A stretch of DNA of 64,000 bases, from assembly GCF_020966775.1 (NCBI RefSeq), contig NZ_JAJKFV010000029.1:675001-739000 (forward strand), read 5' to 3'. Positions 9,712-17,766 of this stretch are shown here, one piece after another (positions within the stretch are counted from its first letter, which is position 1; each line of letters starts with the position of its first letter). This DNA is from Rhodopirellula halodulae (lineage in GTDB: Bacteria; Planctomycetota; Planctomycetia; Pirellulales; Pirellulaceae). The notes under the pieces are model-generated. The model saw only the letters and a program-made list of their open reading frames with translations, was not told the DNA's origin and searched no databases. Position numbers and translations under genes: made by a program.

Positions 9712-9869
9712 ACAAAAACAGCGGGATGCAAGCGAGTTTCACGGGCGGACAATCAAAGGTAGCACGCACAAGATAACTTGCCGCGAAGCGTTCTGTTTGG
9801 CTACGGTCGGCAAACCTCGCGATTCCAGCGAGATTGGTTGCTACGTTTGCAAGGAAGAAAACGCTTCGG

Positions 9870-10856
9870 ATGATTGGCTTGGCCAAGATCATCGAGCCAC
9901 TCTGTGTCGCGATTGGGATTTCCCGTTTGCGTGCGAGCATTCGCTGCGCAGTCTGCTGCGTCGCTTTGGCGTTCGTTTGCGGATGCCGCACCTCAGCGCC
10001 CGTCCACGTGTGGCAACCGCCATCCATGCAGGTCGAACCCTCCGGCGTCGCGTTCATGGGGGTTAGCGGCCCCGATGAATGGGCGGATCCGATCGAGGAA
10101 GCTTTGCTCACCGAGAAGCTCGACGGATGGCGATTCATCGCGGCCGATCAATTGCAAGACACCGCAACCATTCGTTTGGTCTCGGCAACCGATGAAGAAC
10201 CCAGCGACATGGCCGTCAGTGCAGCGGCTCGTCAACAAGGTCTGCGATACCTGCTTCACGGCGAAGTCTTGCAGGCCACCGGACACGAAGACCGCAAAGA
10301 CAAACTGATTGTTTCCTGGCGACTGACCGGTTTGCAGCCCGGTGCGGAATCGGCAGGAATGCCGGTCACGATCGATGAAGCACTGATCCAACAGCGGTAC
10401 CCGCATCTGTTGTTCTTGCCGAACGTTGCTGAACGAACTCGCCAAGCAGCGATCCTAGAAACGAAGCGATTACTCGCGGCCAACGTCGACCGACAACAAG
10501 TCAAGTTGGCGGCACCCAAGTTATTGCCGGGTGCCCGAGCAATTCGCCGCGGAAACGACTTGGCTCGATCGGGCAATTGGCCGATGGCGGAAAAGGTTTG
10601 GAACGAAGTGCTGCAAAAGCATCCAAGGAACCCTGCGGCATTGATCAATTGTGCCGTCGCAGCAACGGCACGCCAAGACTTCACCCTTGCCAAACAGCAT
10701 GTAACCGAGGCGGTTCGAAGATCTGCTTTGTCTCCGGTGAATCAGTCGCTTGCTGAAGAAACCTTGGTCTGGATCGAATTGCGTCAGCGCGATTACCACC
10801 AAGCGTTTGATCTGCCACCGCCACCCGAAGGATGGTTGATCTCAAGAGGCGACTGA
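9870..10856 (+). CDS. TPR-like lipoprotein of unknown function
   Basis: A 328-residue predicted lipoprotein. A hydrophobic signal ends in the lipobox-like VCGC with Cys39. The middle part has an alpha/beta pattern resembling periplasmic proteins that collect small-molecule or lipoprotein partners. The C-terminal 110 residues contain two TPR-like helical pairs (around GNDLARSGNWPMAEKVWNEV and NPAALINCAVAA). ATG 9870 is preferred, with AAGGAAG 12 nt upstream; a TTG at 9834 is also in frame. It diverges from the FHA kinase over a 158-bp spacer. No enzyme motif is visible. Confidence 0.7.
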   Translation: MIGLAKIIEPLCVAIGISRLRASIRCAVCCVALAFVCGCRTSAPVHVWQPPSMQVEPSGVAFMGVSGPDEWADPIEEALLTEKLDGWRFIAADQLQDTATIRLVSATDEEPSDMAVSAAARQQGLRYLLHGEVLQATGHEDRKDKLIVSWRLTGLQPGAESAGMPVTIDEALIQQRYPHLLFLPNVAERTRQAAILETKRLLAANVDRQQVKLAAPKLLPGARAIRRGNDLARSGNWPMAEKVWNEVLQKHPRNPAALINCAVAATARQDFTLAKQHVTEAVRRSALSPVNQSLAEETLVWIELRQRDYHQAFDLPPPPEGWLISRGD

Positions 10857-10867
10857 GCAGCCAACCT

Positions 10868-11010
10868 GTATCTCGGTCGTCCCGACCGAACCAAACAAAA
10901 CCGTAGCTAGGTGGTCCCCCACCGAGTCCAACGAAATCACAGCTAGGTAGTCCCCCACCGAGTCCAACGAAATTGTAGCTCGGTGGTCCTCCACCGAGAC
11001 CGTCGCGTTC
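10868..11010. repeat. Four tandem ~36-bp palindromic units
   Basis: Three units have an exact period of 36 bp (AGCT of each unit at 10905, 10941 and 10977). A more diverged first unit begins at 10868. Each contains an imperfect hairpin of the form CTCGGTGG-TCCC-CCACCGAG followed by a spacer like TCCAACGAAAT. The core matches, in reverse orientation, the palindrome at 35-54. The array lies between two convergent genes (9870-10856 plus, rsmH minus). It may act as a bidirectional transcription stop, but there is no T tract. Confidence 0.8.
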
Positions 11011-11043
11011 ACGTTGCAAACCCACCTGCAACAGTCGCCGCAT

Positions 11044-12009
11044 TCACTCGACCCGCGTGGCGACGCGTAGCTTGGCACTTCGGCTGCGTGGGTTCGCCTC
11101 GACTTCTTCGTCTGTGGGACGCAGGGGTTTGCGAGTCAGAACTTCCCATCGCGGGTCATCACGAAAGGCGTTTTTGACGATTCGATCTTCCAACGAATGA
11201 AAGCTGATGATCGCGACTCGGCCACCCGGAGCAATCCAGTCGGGGGCGGATGCCAATGTCCGAGTCAGACCGCCCAGTTCATCATTGACCGCGATTCGCA
11301 AGGCTTGAAACGTCCGCGTGGCTGGATGGATGTCGTGATTGCGTGAACGCGGAACACAGCGACGACATATCTCGACCAAATCACCGACTTTGGTCACCGG
11401 ATTTTTCTCACGGGCCCGCAGCACAATCTGTTTCGCGATGCGGCGGCTAAAACGTTCTTCGCCGAATTGGTAAATCGCATCGGCGATTTCTTTCTCGCTG
11501 TGTTGTTGCAACCAACGATAGGCTGGCACTCCGTTTTCCGGATCGAACCGTAAGTCCAATTCCGCGTCGTCGATCGTGAAGGTGAACCCACGATGACGGT
11601 CAGCAAGTTGATCACTCGACAGTCCGAGGTCGAGTACCAACGCATCGGCGTGGGTTAGTTCCAACGCATCGAGAGCTTTCGGTGCACTTTCATAGCTACC
11701 GAGGAACAACTCGATCTTCGGATTGTCCTCGATCCAAGGTTTTTGTTCATCACGCCGGACCACCGCCGGGTCACGGTCGATCGCGATCACTCGTGGCTGA
11801 ATGGCTGGTGTGTCATCGGATGACGCAAGCACGTCCGCCAGCAATCGAGTATGACCGCCGCCTCCGTAGGTGCCATCAATGATTGTGGTGGGACGGATCT
11901 CTCGCACCCACTGCACAATTTCATTCGGCATCACACTGACGTGTTCGGTTTCGGCGATGCCTACGGGCTTTGATTCGCCATTCGCTTCGGAGGACTCGGG
12001 CGAACTCAC
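11044..12009 (-). CDS. rsmH: 16S rRNA (cytosine-1402-N4)-methyltransferase
   Basis: Methylates C1402 of 16S rRNA near the ribosomal P site using S-adenosylmethionine. The family start HVSVMPNEI appears near residue 24. The SAM site IIDGTYGGGGHTRLLA follows, then LDLGLSSDQL, FQALRIAVNDEL and the C-terminal SFHSLEDRIVK. A GTG start at 12009 is preferred because it overlaps the TGA of the upstream gene as GTGA, indicating translational coupling; it gives 321 residues, within the family range. A TTG at 12048 is also open. The usual mra/dcw cell-division cluster is absent, as expected for planctomycetes that lack much of that cluster. Confidence 0.95.
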   Translation of the reverse strand: MSSPESSEANGESKPVGIAETEHVSVMPNEIVQWVREIRPTTIIDGTYGGGGHTRLLADVLASSDDTPAIQPRVIAIDRDPAVVRRDEQKPWIEDNPKIELFLGSYESAPKALDALELTHADALVLDLGLSSDQLADRHRGFTFTIDDAELDLRFDPENGVPAYRWLQQHSEKEIADAIYQFGEERFSRRIAKQIVLRAREKNPVTKVGDLVEICRRCVPRSRNHDIHPATRTFQALRIAVNDELGGLTRTLASAPDWIAPGGRVAIISFHSLEDRIVKNAFRDDPRWEVLTRKPLRPTDEEVEANPRSRSAKLRVATRVE

Positions 12010-13052
12010 GCGGATTCCGCTTTGATTTGCTGGAGCGTGCGGCTGCAATGCAAAGCAGATTCGATCTGACCGTTGATCTTCTTCAAACGATCGGCATCAC
12101 CTCCACCCACTTCCGCGGCAACGTAACCTTGGAAATTGATCTCACCGAGAGCTCTACGAACACTGGCCCAATCAATGTCGCCTTCCGTGACATCGGTGAA
12201 TCGTCCCTGCTCGCGAGAGAATCCTTTGATGTCCAGTTTGCCAATGCGATGACCGAGGGTTTTCACCCACTCCGCGACGTCCCCGTACTTCCAGTGATTG
12301 CCCAAGTCGAATTGGACGCCGATCCAAGGTGAATCAAACGAATCAACAAAGTCAGCCAAAGCTTGGGCCGACTGATTCGAGTCACCCGCGTGGTCGTAAA
12401 GGAAATGATTCCACACGTTTTCGATCAGGATCTTCACGCCCAACTTTTCGGCCAGCGGAATCGCACGGTTGAGTGCATCGAACGCGCGGCTGCGAACTTC
12501 TTCTGCGGTTCCGTCTTTGCCGTGGCCGGGAACGATCAAGAAAGTGTTCGCTCCCAGATCCGCCGTTTGCTGCAACGATTGTTCGAGCAGTTGCTGAGCC
12601 TTTTGACGAGTGGCCTCATTGGGACTGGTGTGCGTCGTCGCCCAGTGGTAACCACCGACGGTGCCATCGATCGTCAGGCCGGTTTCTTTCGAAGCGGCGA
12701 CCATTGCATCGACGTCCAATCCAGGCGACGTGTTGGGCTCGACCCCGACGAATCCAGCGTCCAACGCAGCACGAAACTTCGCGACCCAAGGGTTTTCGGC
12801 GTCGGAATCTTTGATACGGATCATGCCCGCTTTCAAAGACTGTTTGAGATAGCCTGATTCGTTTTCAGTCGCATTGGTCGCTGCGGGTGCAAGCTCCTCG
12901 GCCCAAACCGCCCTGCCCCGCCCCATCGATCCGTTCCCGGTGGGAGCCGCATTCATTTGGTGAGCAAGACAGGCCGCGTAGCCGGAGGCCGTCGCGACAC
13001 CAAGTTGGCGGAGGAATTCACGGCGATTGCGTGTAGGGCGAACGGGCTGCAT
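12006..13052 (-). CDS. Tat-exported sugar phosphate isomerase/epimerase-like protein
   Basis: A 348-residue TIM-barrel protein of the xylose isomerase-like superfamily. The N-terminus has a twin-arginine motif (NRREFL, residues 9-14) and an Ala-rich hydrophobic stretch to about residue 37, so export is predicted. Barrel motifs include VGVEPNTSPG, VPGHGKDG, LIENVWNHF (metal-binding Glu), VQFDLGNHW, LDIKGFSRE, and YVAAEVGGGD. Planctomycetes carry many exported members of this family; substrates are mostly unknown. Its stop overlaps the rsmH start by 4 nt, an odd pairing of an exported sugar enzyme with an rRNA methyltransferase. Confidence 0.85.
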   Translation of the reverse strand: MQPVRPTRNRREFLRQLGVATASGYAACLAHQMNAAPTGNGSMGRGRAVWAEELAPAATNATENESGYLKQSLKAGMIRIKDSDAENPWVAKFRAALDAGFVGVEPNTSPGLDVDAMVAASKETGLTIDGTVGGYHWATTHTSPNEATRQKAQQLLEQSLQQTADLGANTFLIVPGHGKDGTAEEVRSRAFDALNRAIPLAEKLGVKILIENVWNHFLYDHAGDSNQSAQALADFVDSFDSPWIGVQFDLGNHWKYGDVAEWVKTLGHRIGKLDIKGFSREQGRFTDVTEGDIDWASVRRALGEINFQGYVAAEVGGGDADRLKKINGQIESALHCSRTLQQIKAESA

Positions 13053-13155
13053 GGAAGTTACTCAGTGGAAATTCAGAAGGCAGTGGAATGACTCACCGAA
13101 ACGCGATTCGGGACGAATCACAAACGACTCGAAAAGCTGATTCGGTACAGTTGGC

Positions 13156-13548
13156 CTAGGTCATGATCGATTCGGGAACGCGTTGCAATTGACCGTTCTT
13201 GTCAATCACCGCCAAAGTCACGGTCGCTTGCACAAGTTGTTCATCGCCGCGGCGAATCTCATATTCGTGGATGATTTTTGCTGCGGTGACTTTGGCCACC
13301 CGGGTCACAATGTCGATCTCGTCATCATAACGGGCCGAAGCTCGATAGCGACAATCAACGTGCACGACCACAACGTATAGACCAGCCTCTTCGACTTCGC
13401 GATACCTGCCCCCCGAGGAACGCAGGAATTCAGTTCGCCCAATTTCGAAATAGCGAAGATAATTCGAATGGTGGACCAGACCCATTGGGTCACATTCGTC
13501 ATAGCGGACTCGCAAACGGAACACATGTTGCGGCAAATCTGTCGTCAT
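13156..13548 (-). CDS. Acyl-CoA thioesterase, 4HBT/YbgC-like hotdog fold
   Basis: A 130-residue single hotdog-domain thioesterase. The catalytic segment YDECDPMGLVHHSNYLRYFE (about residues 16-35) carries the aspartate and the HxxNYLxYFE signature of the YbgC/4-hydroxybenzoyl-CoA thioesterase group. ATG 13548 is chosen because the homology begins just after it; the frame remains open to 13635. The acyl-CoA substrate cannot be told. It diverges from putA over about 160 bp and follows the sugar isomerase-like gene after 103 bp. Confidence 0.85.
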   Translation of the reverse strand: MTTDLPQHVFRLRVRYDECDPMGLVHHSNYLRYFEIGRTEFLRSSGGRYREVEEAGLYVVVVHVDCRYRASARYDDEIDIVTRVAKVTAAKIIHEYEIRRGDEQLVQATVTLAVIDKNGQLQRVPESIMT

Positions 13549-13693
13549 TGTTGTCGCCTTTGCGTCCCGGCTGAATGCCGTTGCGACGCGATCGAGAATC
13601 GGGGCGGTTGCAAGCCGCGAAAGTTTAGCCATCAATGGAAACTAGGCGAACCTCGTGTATTTCAGAACTTCGCATTCGCGAAAAACTCTTGCT

Positions 13694-13698
13694 AAGGA
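13694..13698 (+). promoter_or_regulatory. Ribosome binding site favouring a TTG start for putA
   Basis: AAGGA lies 7 nt before an in-frame TTG at 13706, a better context than the GTG at 13655, whose upstream sequence has no purine-rich site. It is the reason for choosing the shorter putA product. Confidence 0.45.
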
Positions 13699-13705
13699 TC
13701 GTGTC

Positions 13706-16700
13706 TTGACTCAACTCCAATCCACCTCGTCGTCAACATTGGAGGGGTTTGACCCCAAGCAAGATGCCGCGGAGGCCATTGAATTGGCGGCCGAGTTACT
13801 ACGTGAGTCTCGTCAATTGCAGACGCCACAAGAACGGCGACAGCAATCCGAATTGGACCGTATGATCGGCCACGATGCGGACAAGGCGACCTTGGTCGAA
13901 ATGACGGACCAAGCCTTTCGCACGCACACGCCCGCGCGAGTCGCTGACCAAATGACTCACCTGCTGGATCTGCAGGGAATCCCACGGTTCTTCAGTCCAG
14001 TGGAACAGGCGATGCTCAAAGGCTTTCAGTCCTTTGGCGAATACCTGCCAGGCGTTGCTGTGCCACTTGTCAAAGAAAAAATGCGACGGGAAACGGCCAA
14101 CGTGATTTTGCCGGCCGAACCTGACTTGTTGACGCCGCACCTCGCTTCGCGACAAAGCCACGGCGTCGCGATGAACGTCAATTTGCTCGGCGAAGCCTTG
14201 CTGGGAGAGGAAGAAACTCGCAAGCGGACGCAAGCTTTCTACGATTTGTTGCGCCTACCCGAGGTGCACTGCATCTCGGTCAAACTCACGACGCTGTACA
14301 GCCAAGTCTCTCCGCTGGCACGCGAGCACACCATCCGGATGGTCTCCGATCGCTTGGAGCGTTTGTACCGGAACGCCTACCACATGGATGATGGCTCCAA
14401 AGCGAAGGACAAGTTTGTCTATTTGGACATGGAAGAGTACAGCGATCTGTATTTGACCGCGGATGTGCTTCGCGAAACGTTGCAGCGAGACGATCTGGAT
14501 TCGGTGCAAGCTGGAATTGCTTTGCAAGCTTACGTGCCAGATTCATGCTTGGTGATGCGAGACCTGATCAAGTGGTCCGCCGAACGAGTGCAGGGCGGCG
14601 GGGTTCCGTTGACGATTCGATTGGTCAAAGGAGCCAACTTGGAAATGGAGCGTGTGCATGCTTCGGTGGGTGGCTGGCCACAGGCACCTTACACCAACAA
14701 ACATGACACCGATGCGAACTTCAAACGGATGTTGCGGGAACTGATCACCGCTGCCGCAGCCGGAACGATCCGTGTTGGTGTCGCTTCACACAACTTGTTC
14801 GATGTGGCATTGGCAATGCTTTGGACGCAGCGATTGGGAGCTTCCGATGCGGTGCAGTTCGAGATGTTGGAAGGGATGGCCAATCACCAGCGGCGAGCAT
14901 TGACCGAACGGGATGCGTCGATGTTGTTGTACGCCCCGGCGTGTACCAAGTCCGATTTTCTACATGCAATCACTTACCTGATTCGTCGGTTGGATGAGAA
15001 CACGGGGGCGGAAAACTTTCTTCGTCACGCCTATCGGCTTCAGCCTGGCACGCCCGATTTCGAATTGCTTGCTCAGCGATTCGAAGACGCTTTGCTCGAT
15101 TGCGATGATGTGCCGGTACAACCTCGACGGACTCAGAACCGCCACCTGCCGCCGCAGCAACCACCAGCGGCGAAGCATTGGACTCAGTTTATCAACGAGC
15201 CCGACACTGACTGGTCACTCCCGCACAATTCGCGATGGGCACAGGAAACACTCGATCGCTGGAAAACCAAATGCGATGACGACTCGGTGAAGGTGACTCC
15301 GGTGATCGTCGGTTTGCCTGATGCTGAGACACTGCAGTCCGAGACACTGCAAACAGATGATCGGATCTCAGCGGAATGGTTCACGACCGATGATGTTTCG
15401 CGTCCCGGCGTGGTCACGTGTCGCTACAAAAAGGCGACCTCACCGGCAGTCGAGTCGGCGGTGAAAGCCGCGGCTGAATCGACTTGGGCGGCAGACATGT
15501 CCGTGGAGCAACGCTACGAGATTTTGCGTTCGGTGGCCCAGATTGCTCGCGAGCGTCGTGGCGACTGGATTGGCAGCATGGTGGCGGGCGCTGGAAAGAC
15601 TGTCGCGGAAGCTGATCCGGAAGTTAGCGAAGCCATCGATTTTTTGGAGTTCTATCCGCTGACGATGAAGGCGTGGGACGATTGTGCTGGCATCGTTTGC
15701 GAGCCCCGCGGTGTTGTTTCTGTGATCACGCCATGGAACTTTCCACTGGCCATTGCGTGCGGAGGCATCGCCGCGTCCATCGCAGCCGGGAACCCCGTGG
15801 TGTTGAAGCCATCAACGCAAACGCTGCTACCCGCTTGGTTGATGTGCCAAGCATTTTGGGACGCTGGCGTTCCGAAAAATGCATTGCAGTTTGTGATCTG
15901 CGACGACGAAGTGGCCGAGCAGTGGTTGGTGAAAAATGAAATCGTTGACACCGTCATCTTGACCGGAGGCACGTCGACCGCGAAGCGAATGTTGGATGTA
16001 CGCCCCGACCTGCACTTGTTAGCGGAAACGGGGGGCAAAAACGTGACCGTCGTCACCGCGATGGCGGATCGCGATTTGGCGATCAAGCACGTCTTGCATT
16101 CGGCATTTGGTCACAGCGGTCAGAAGTGCAGTGCGACTTCGTTGCTGTTGCTCGAAAACGAAGTCTTCGATGATCCACAATTTCGAGAAACGTTAGCCGA
16201 CGCGGTTCGAAGTTTGCCGGTTGGATCCGCATGGGACTTGCACACGCGTGTGACTCCGTTGGTCGATCCGCCAACTGACAAGCTGCGTCGGGGGCTTCAG
16301 GAATTGGAGAGCGACGAATCTTGGTTGGTGATGTCTGAGCACGTCGACGGCAACCCGACCCTTTTCAAACCAGGCGTGAAGTGGAACGTCCAACCGGGGA
16401 GCTTCACTCACACAACCGAGTTATTCGGTCCGGTCATGGGAGTGATGCGTTTCAATCGTTTGGAAGAAGCCATCGAGATGGTGCGTTCAACCGGATATGG
16501 TCTGACTAGTGGTTTGGAGAGTCTGGATGATCGTGAAGTGAAGCTGTGGCGAGAATCGATTCCCGCCGGAAACCTCTACATCAACCGCCCGACCACCGGT
16601 GCGATTGTGTTGCGTCAGCCATTCGGCGGTGTTGGATTGTCGGCGTACGGTCCGGGCATCAAAGCCGGCGGGCCCAACTACGTGTTGGCACTTTCACGCG

Positions 16701-17386
16701 TGAAGCACGAAGAAGCATGGCAGCCGATTCAAGAAGACGTGGACGCGTCCCATGCGGAGCTGGATCGGATGCGAGACTGGATGCAAAGAAGCGATCACGA
16801 CAACCAAGTGTTTGGCGAGTCCGAACGTTTCCGCATCGAGCGTGCGATCACCTCGCAAGCCTTTGCCAACGCCACCGACTTCTCTTTGGAACATGACACC
16901 TTCCAGTTGGTGGGGCAGGACAACATTCGTCGCTACCGGCCGGTGGATGGCATGACTCTTCGCATCGAAAAAGGTGACAGTTTGGTCGACGCGATCGTTG
17001 CTATTTCCGCCGCCGTTTGCGTGGGGACCCAATTCACTTTGTCATTGTCGCCCGAGATTGAAAAATCGAAACTCGAATTGTTGGAAAGCACAGCGGATTG
17101 GTTGCCGGGGCTCATCGACCCCATCGAAGAGTCGGAGACCGATTTGCAACAACGGATTGAAGCAGGCGGCGTCAGTCGGTTGCGAGCGGTGTCGGCTGCG
17201 AAAGAATCGATCCGACGAGCCTGCGGTAAGCAATTCATCACGGTCATTGACGAACCCGTTGTCGATCACGGTCGCATCGAGTGTTTAAGATACCTGAATG
17301 AACAATCGATCTCTCACGACTATCACCGCTACGGCAACTTGGGACGTCGGGCATCCGACTTCAAGTCCGAAGTGCCCGCCGAGTGA
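13706..17386 (+). CDS. putA: Bifunctional proline dehydrogenase / glutamate semialdehyde dehydrogenase
   Basis: Oxidises proline to glutamate in two steps (FAD-dependent, then NAD-dependent). From this start the protein has 1226 residues. The proline dehydrogenase barrel covers about 60-470 (VNLLGEALLGEEET, SVKLTTLYSQVSP, RLVKGANLEME). The aldehyde dehydrogenase covers about 560-1040, with PWNFPLAIACGGIAASI, VILTGGTSTAKRM, the catalytic Glu in LAETGGKN, and the catalytic Cys in GHSGQKCSATS. A C-terminal extension of about 180 residues follows. No ribbon-helix-helix DNA-binding domain is seen at the N-terminus, so it is not the autoregulatory type. GTG 13655 is an alternative start. Confidence 0.95.
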   Translation: MTQLQSTSSSTLEGFDPKQDAAEAIELAAELLRESRQLQTPQERRQQSELDRMIGHDADKATLVEMTDQAFRTHTPARVADQMTHLLDLQGIPRFFSPVEQAMLKGFQSFGEYLPGVAVPLVKEKMRRETANVILPAEPDLLTPHLASRQSHGVAMNVNLLGEALLGEEETRKRTQAFYDLLRLPEVHCISVKLTTLYSQVSPLAREHTIRMVSDRLERLYRNAYHMDDGSKAKDKFVYLDMEEYSDLYLTADVLRETLQRDDLDSVQAGIALQAYVPDSCLVMRDLIKWSAERVQGGGVPLTIRLVKGANLEMERVHASVGGWPQAPYTNKHDTDANFKRMLRELITAAAAGTIRVGVASHNLFDVALAMLWTQRLGASDAVQFEMLEGMANHQRRALTERDASMLLYAPACTKSDFLHAITYLIRRLDENTGAENFLRHAYRLQPGTPDFELLAQRFEDALLDCDDVPVQPRRTQNRHLPPQQPPAAKHWTQFINEPDTDWSLPHNSRWAQETLDRWKTKCDDDSVKVTPVIVGLPDAETLQSETLQTDDRISAEWFTTDDVSRPGVVTCRYKKATSPAVESAVKAAAESTWAADMSVEQRYEILRSVAQIARERRGDWIGSMVAGAGKTVAEADPEVSEAIDFLEFYPLTMKAWDDCAGIVCEPRGVVSVITPWNFPLAIACGGIAASIAAGNPVVLKPSTQTLLPAWLMCQAFWDAGVPKNALQFVICDDEVAEQWLVKNEIVDTVILTGGTSTAKRMLDVRPDLHLLAETGGKNVTVVTAMADRDLAIKHVLHSAFGHSGQKCSATSLLLLENEVFDDPQFRETLADAVRSLPVGSAWDLHTRVTPLVDPPTDKLRRGLQELESDESWLVMSEHVDGNPTLFKPGVKWNVQPGSFTHTTELFGPVMGVMRFNRLEEAIEMVRSTGYGLTSGLESLDDREVKLWRESIPAGNLYINRPTTGAIVLRQPFGGVGLSAYGPGIKAGGPNYVLALSRVKHEEAWQPIQEDVDASHAELDRMRDWMQRSDHDNQVFGESERFRIERAITSQAFANATDFSLEHDTFQLVGQDNIRRYRPVDGMTLRIEKGDSLVDAIVAISAAVCVGTQFTLSLSPEIEKSKLELLESTADWLPGLIDPIEESETDLQQRIEAGGVSRLRAVSAAKESIRRACGKQFITVIDEPVVDHGRIECLRYLNEQSISHDYHRYGNLGRRASDFKSEVPAE

Positions 17387-17407
17387 TCGCTGCGCAGGTG
17401 TTGAGTT

Positions 17408-17722
17408 GTGAACTTGGCACCACACATGGACTGCGATGGTTTGTTGTGTCGCTTTCGGGTGCGGGTCACTCCGAAAGCGAAGAAGGCCAGTGTGGGAGGG
17501 CTGCATGATGGCGCACTGAAAGTGTCCGTTCACGCGGTTCCTGAAAACGGAAAAGCCAACCGAGCGGTGGTGGCGTCGTTGGCCAAGTGGTTCGGGATCA
17601 GCAAGAGTCAATTGGCGATCGTCTCTGGTGACACCTCGCGGCTGAAAACGGTCGAAGTGCAATTCGCATCCGATGCCGAATTGCTGTCCGCGATGGCGCG
17701 TTTACAAGCGGCGGCAGATTGA
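17408..17722 (+). CDS. DUF167 / YggU family protein
   Basis: A 104-residue member of the small UPF0235 family, which has no established biochemical role. Family features are RVTPKAKKASVGG near residue 20, LKVSVHAVPENGKANRAVV (about 38-56) and the segment LAIVSGDTSRLKTV near 78. It starts with GTG 22 bp after putA and is probably cotranscribed with it. The length is normal for the family. Confidence 0.85.
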   Translation: MNLAPHMDCDGLLCRFRVRVTPKAKKASVGGLHDGALKVSVHAVPENGKANRAVVASLAKWFGISKSQLAIVSGDTSRLKTVEVQFASDAELLSAMARLQAAAD

Positions 17723-17766
17723 ACGAGATGCCTACTAAACAGATGGCAGATCGTCCGAAAGTTTCA

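Noticed and set aside
10868-11010. CRISPR-like periodicity
   Set aside because: The 36-bp units are contiguous, with no unique spacers, they contain a strong palindrome, and no cas genes are present.
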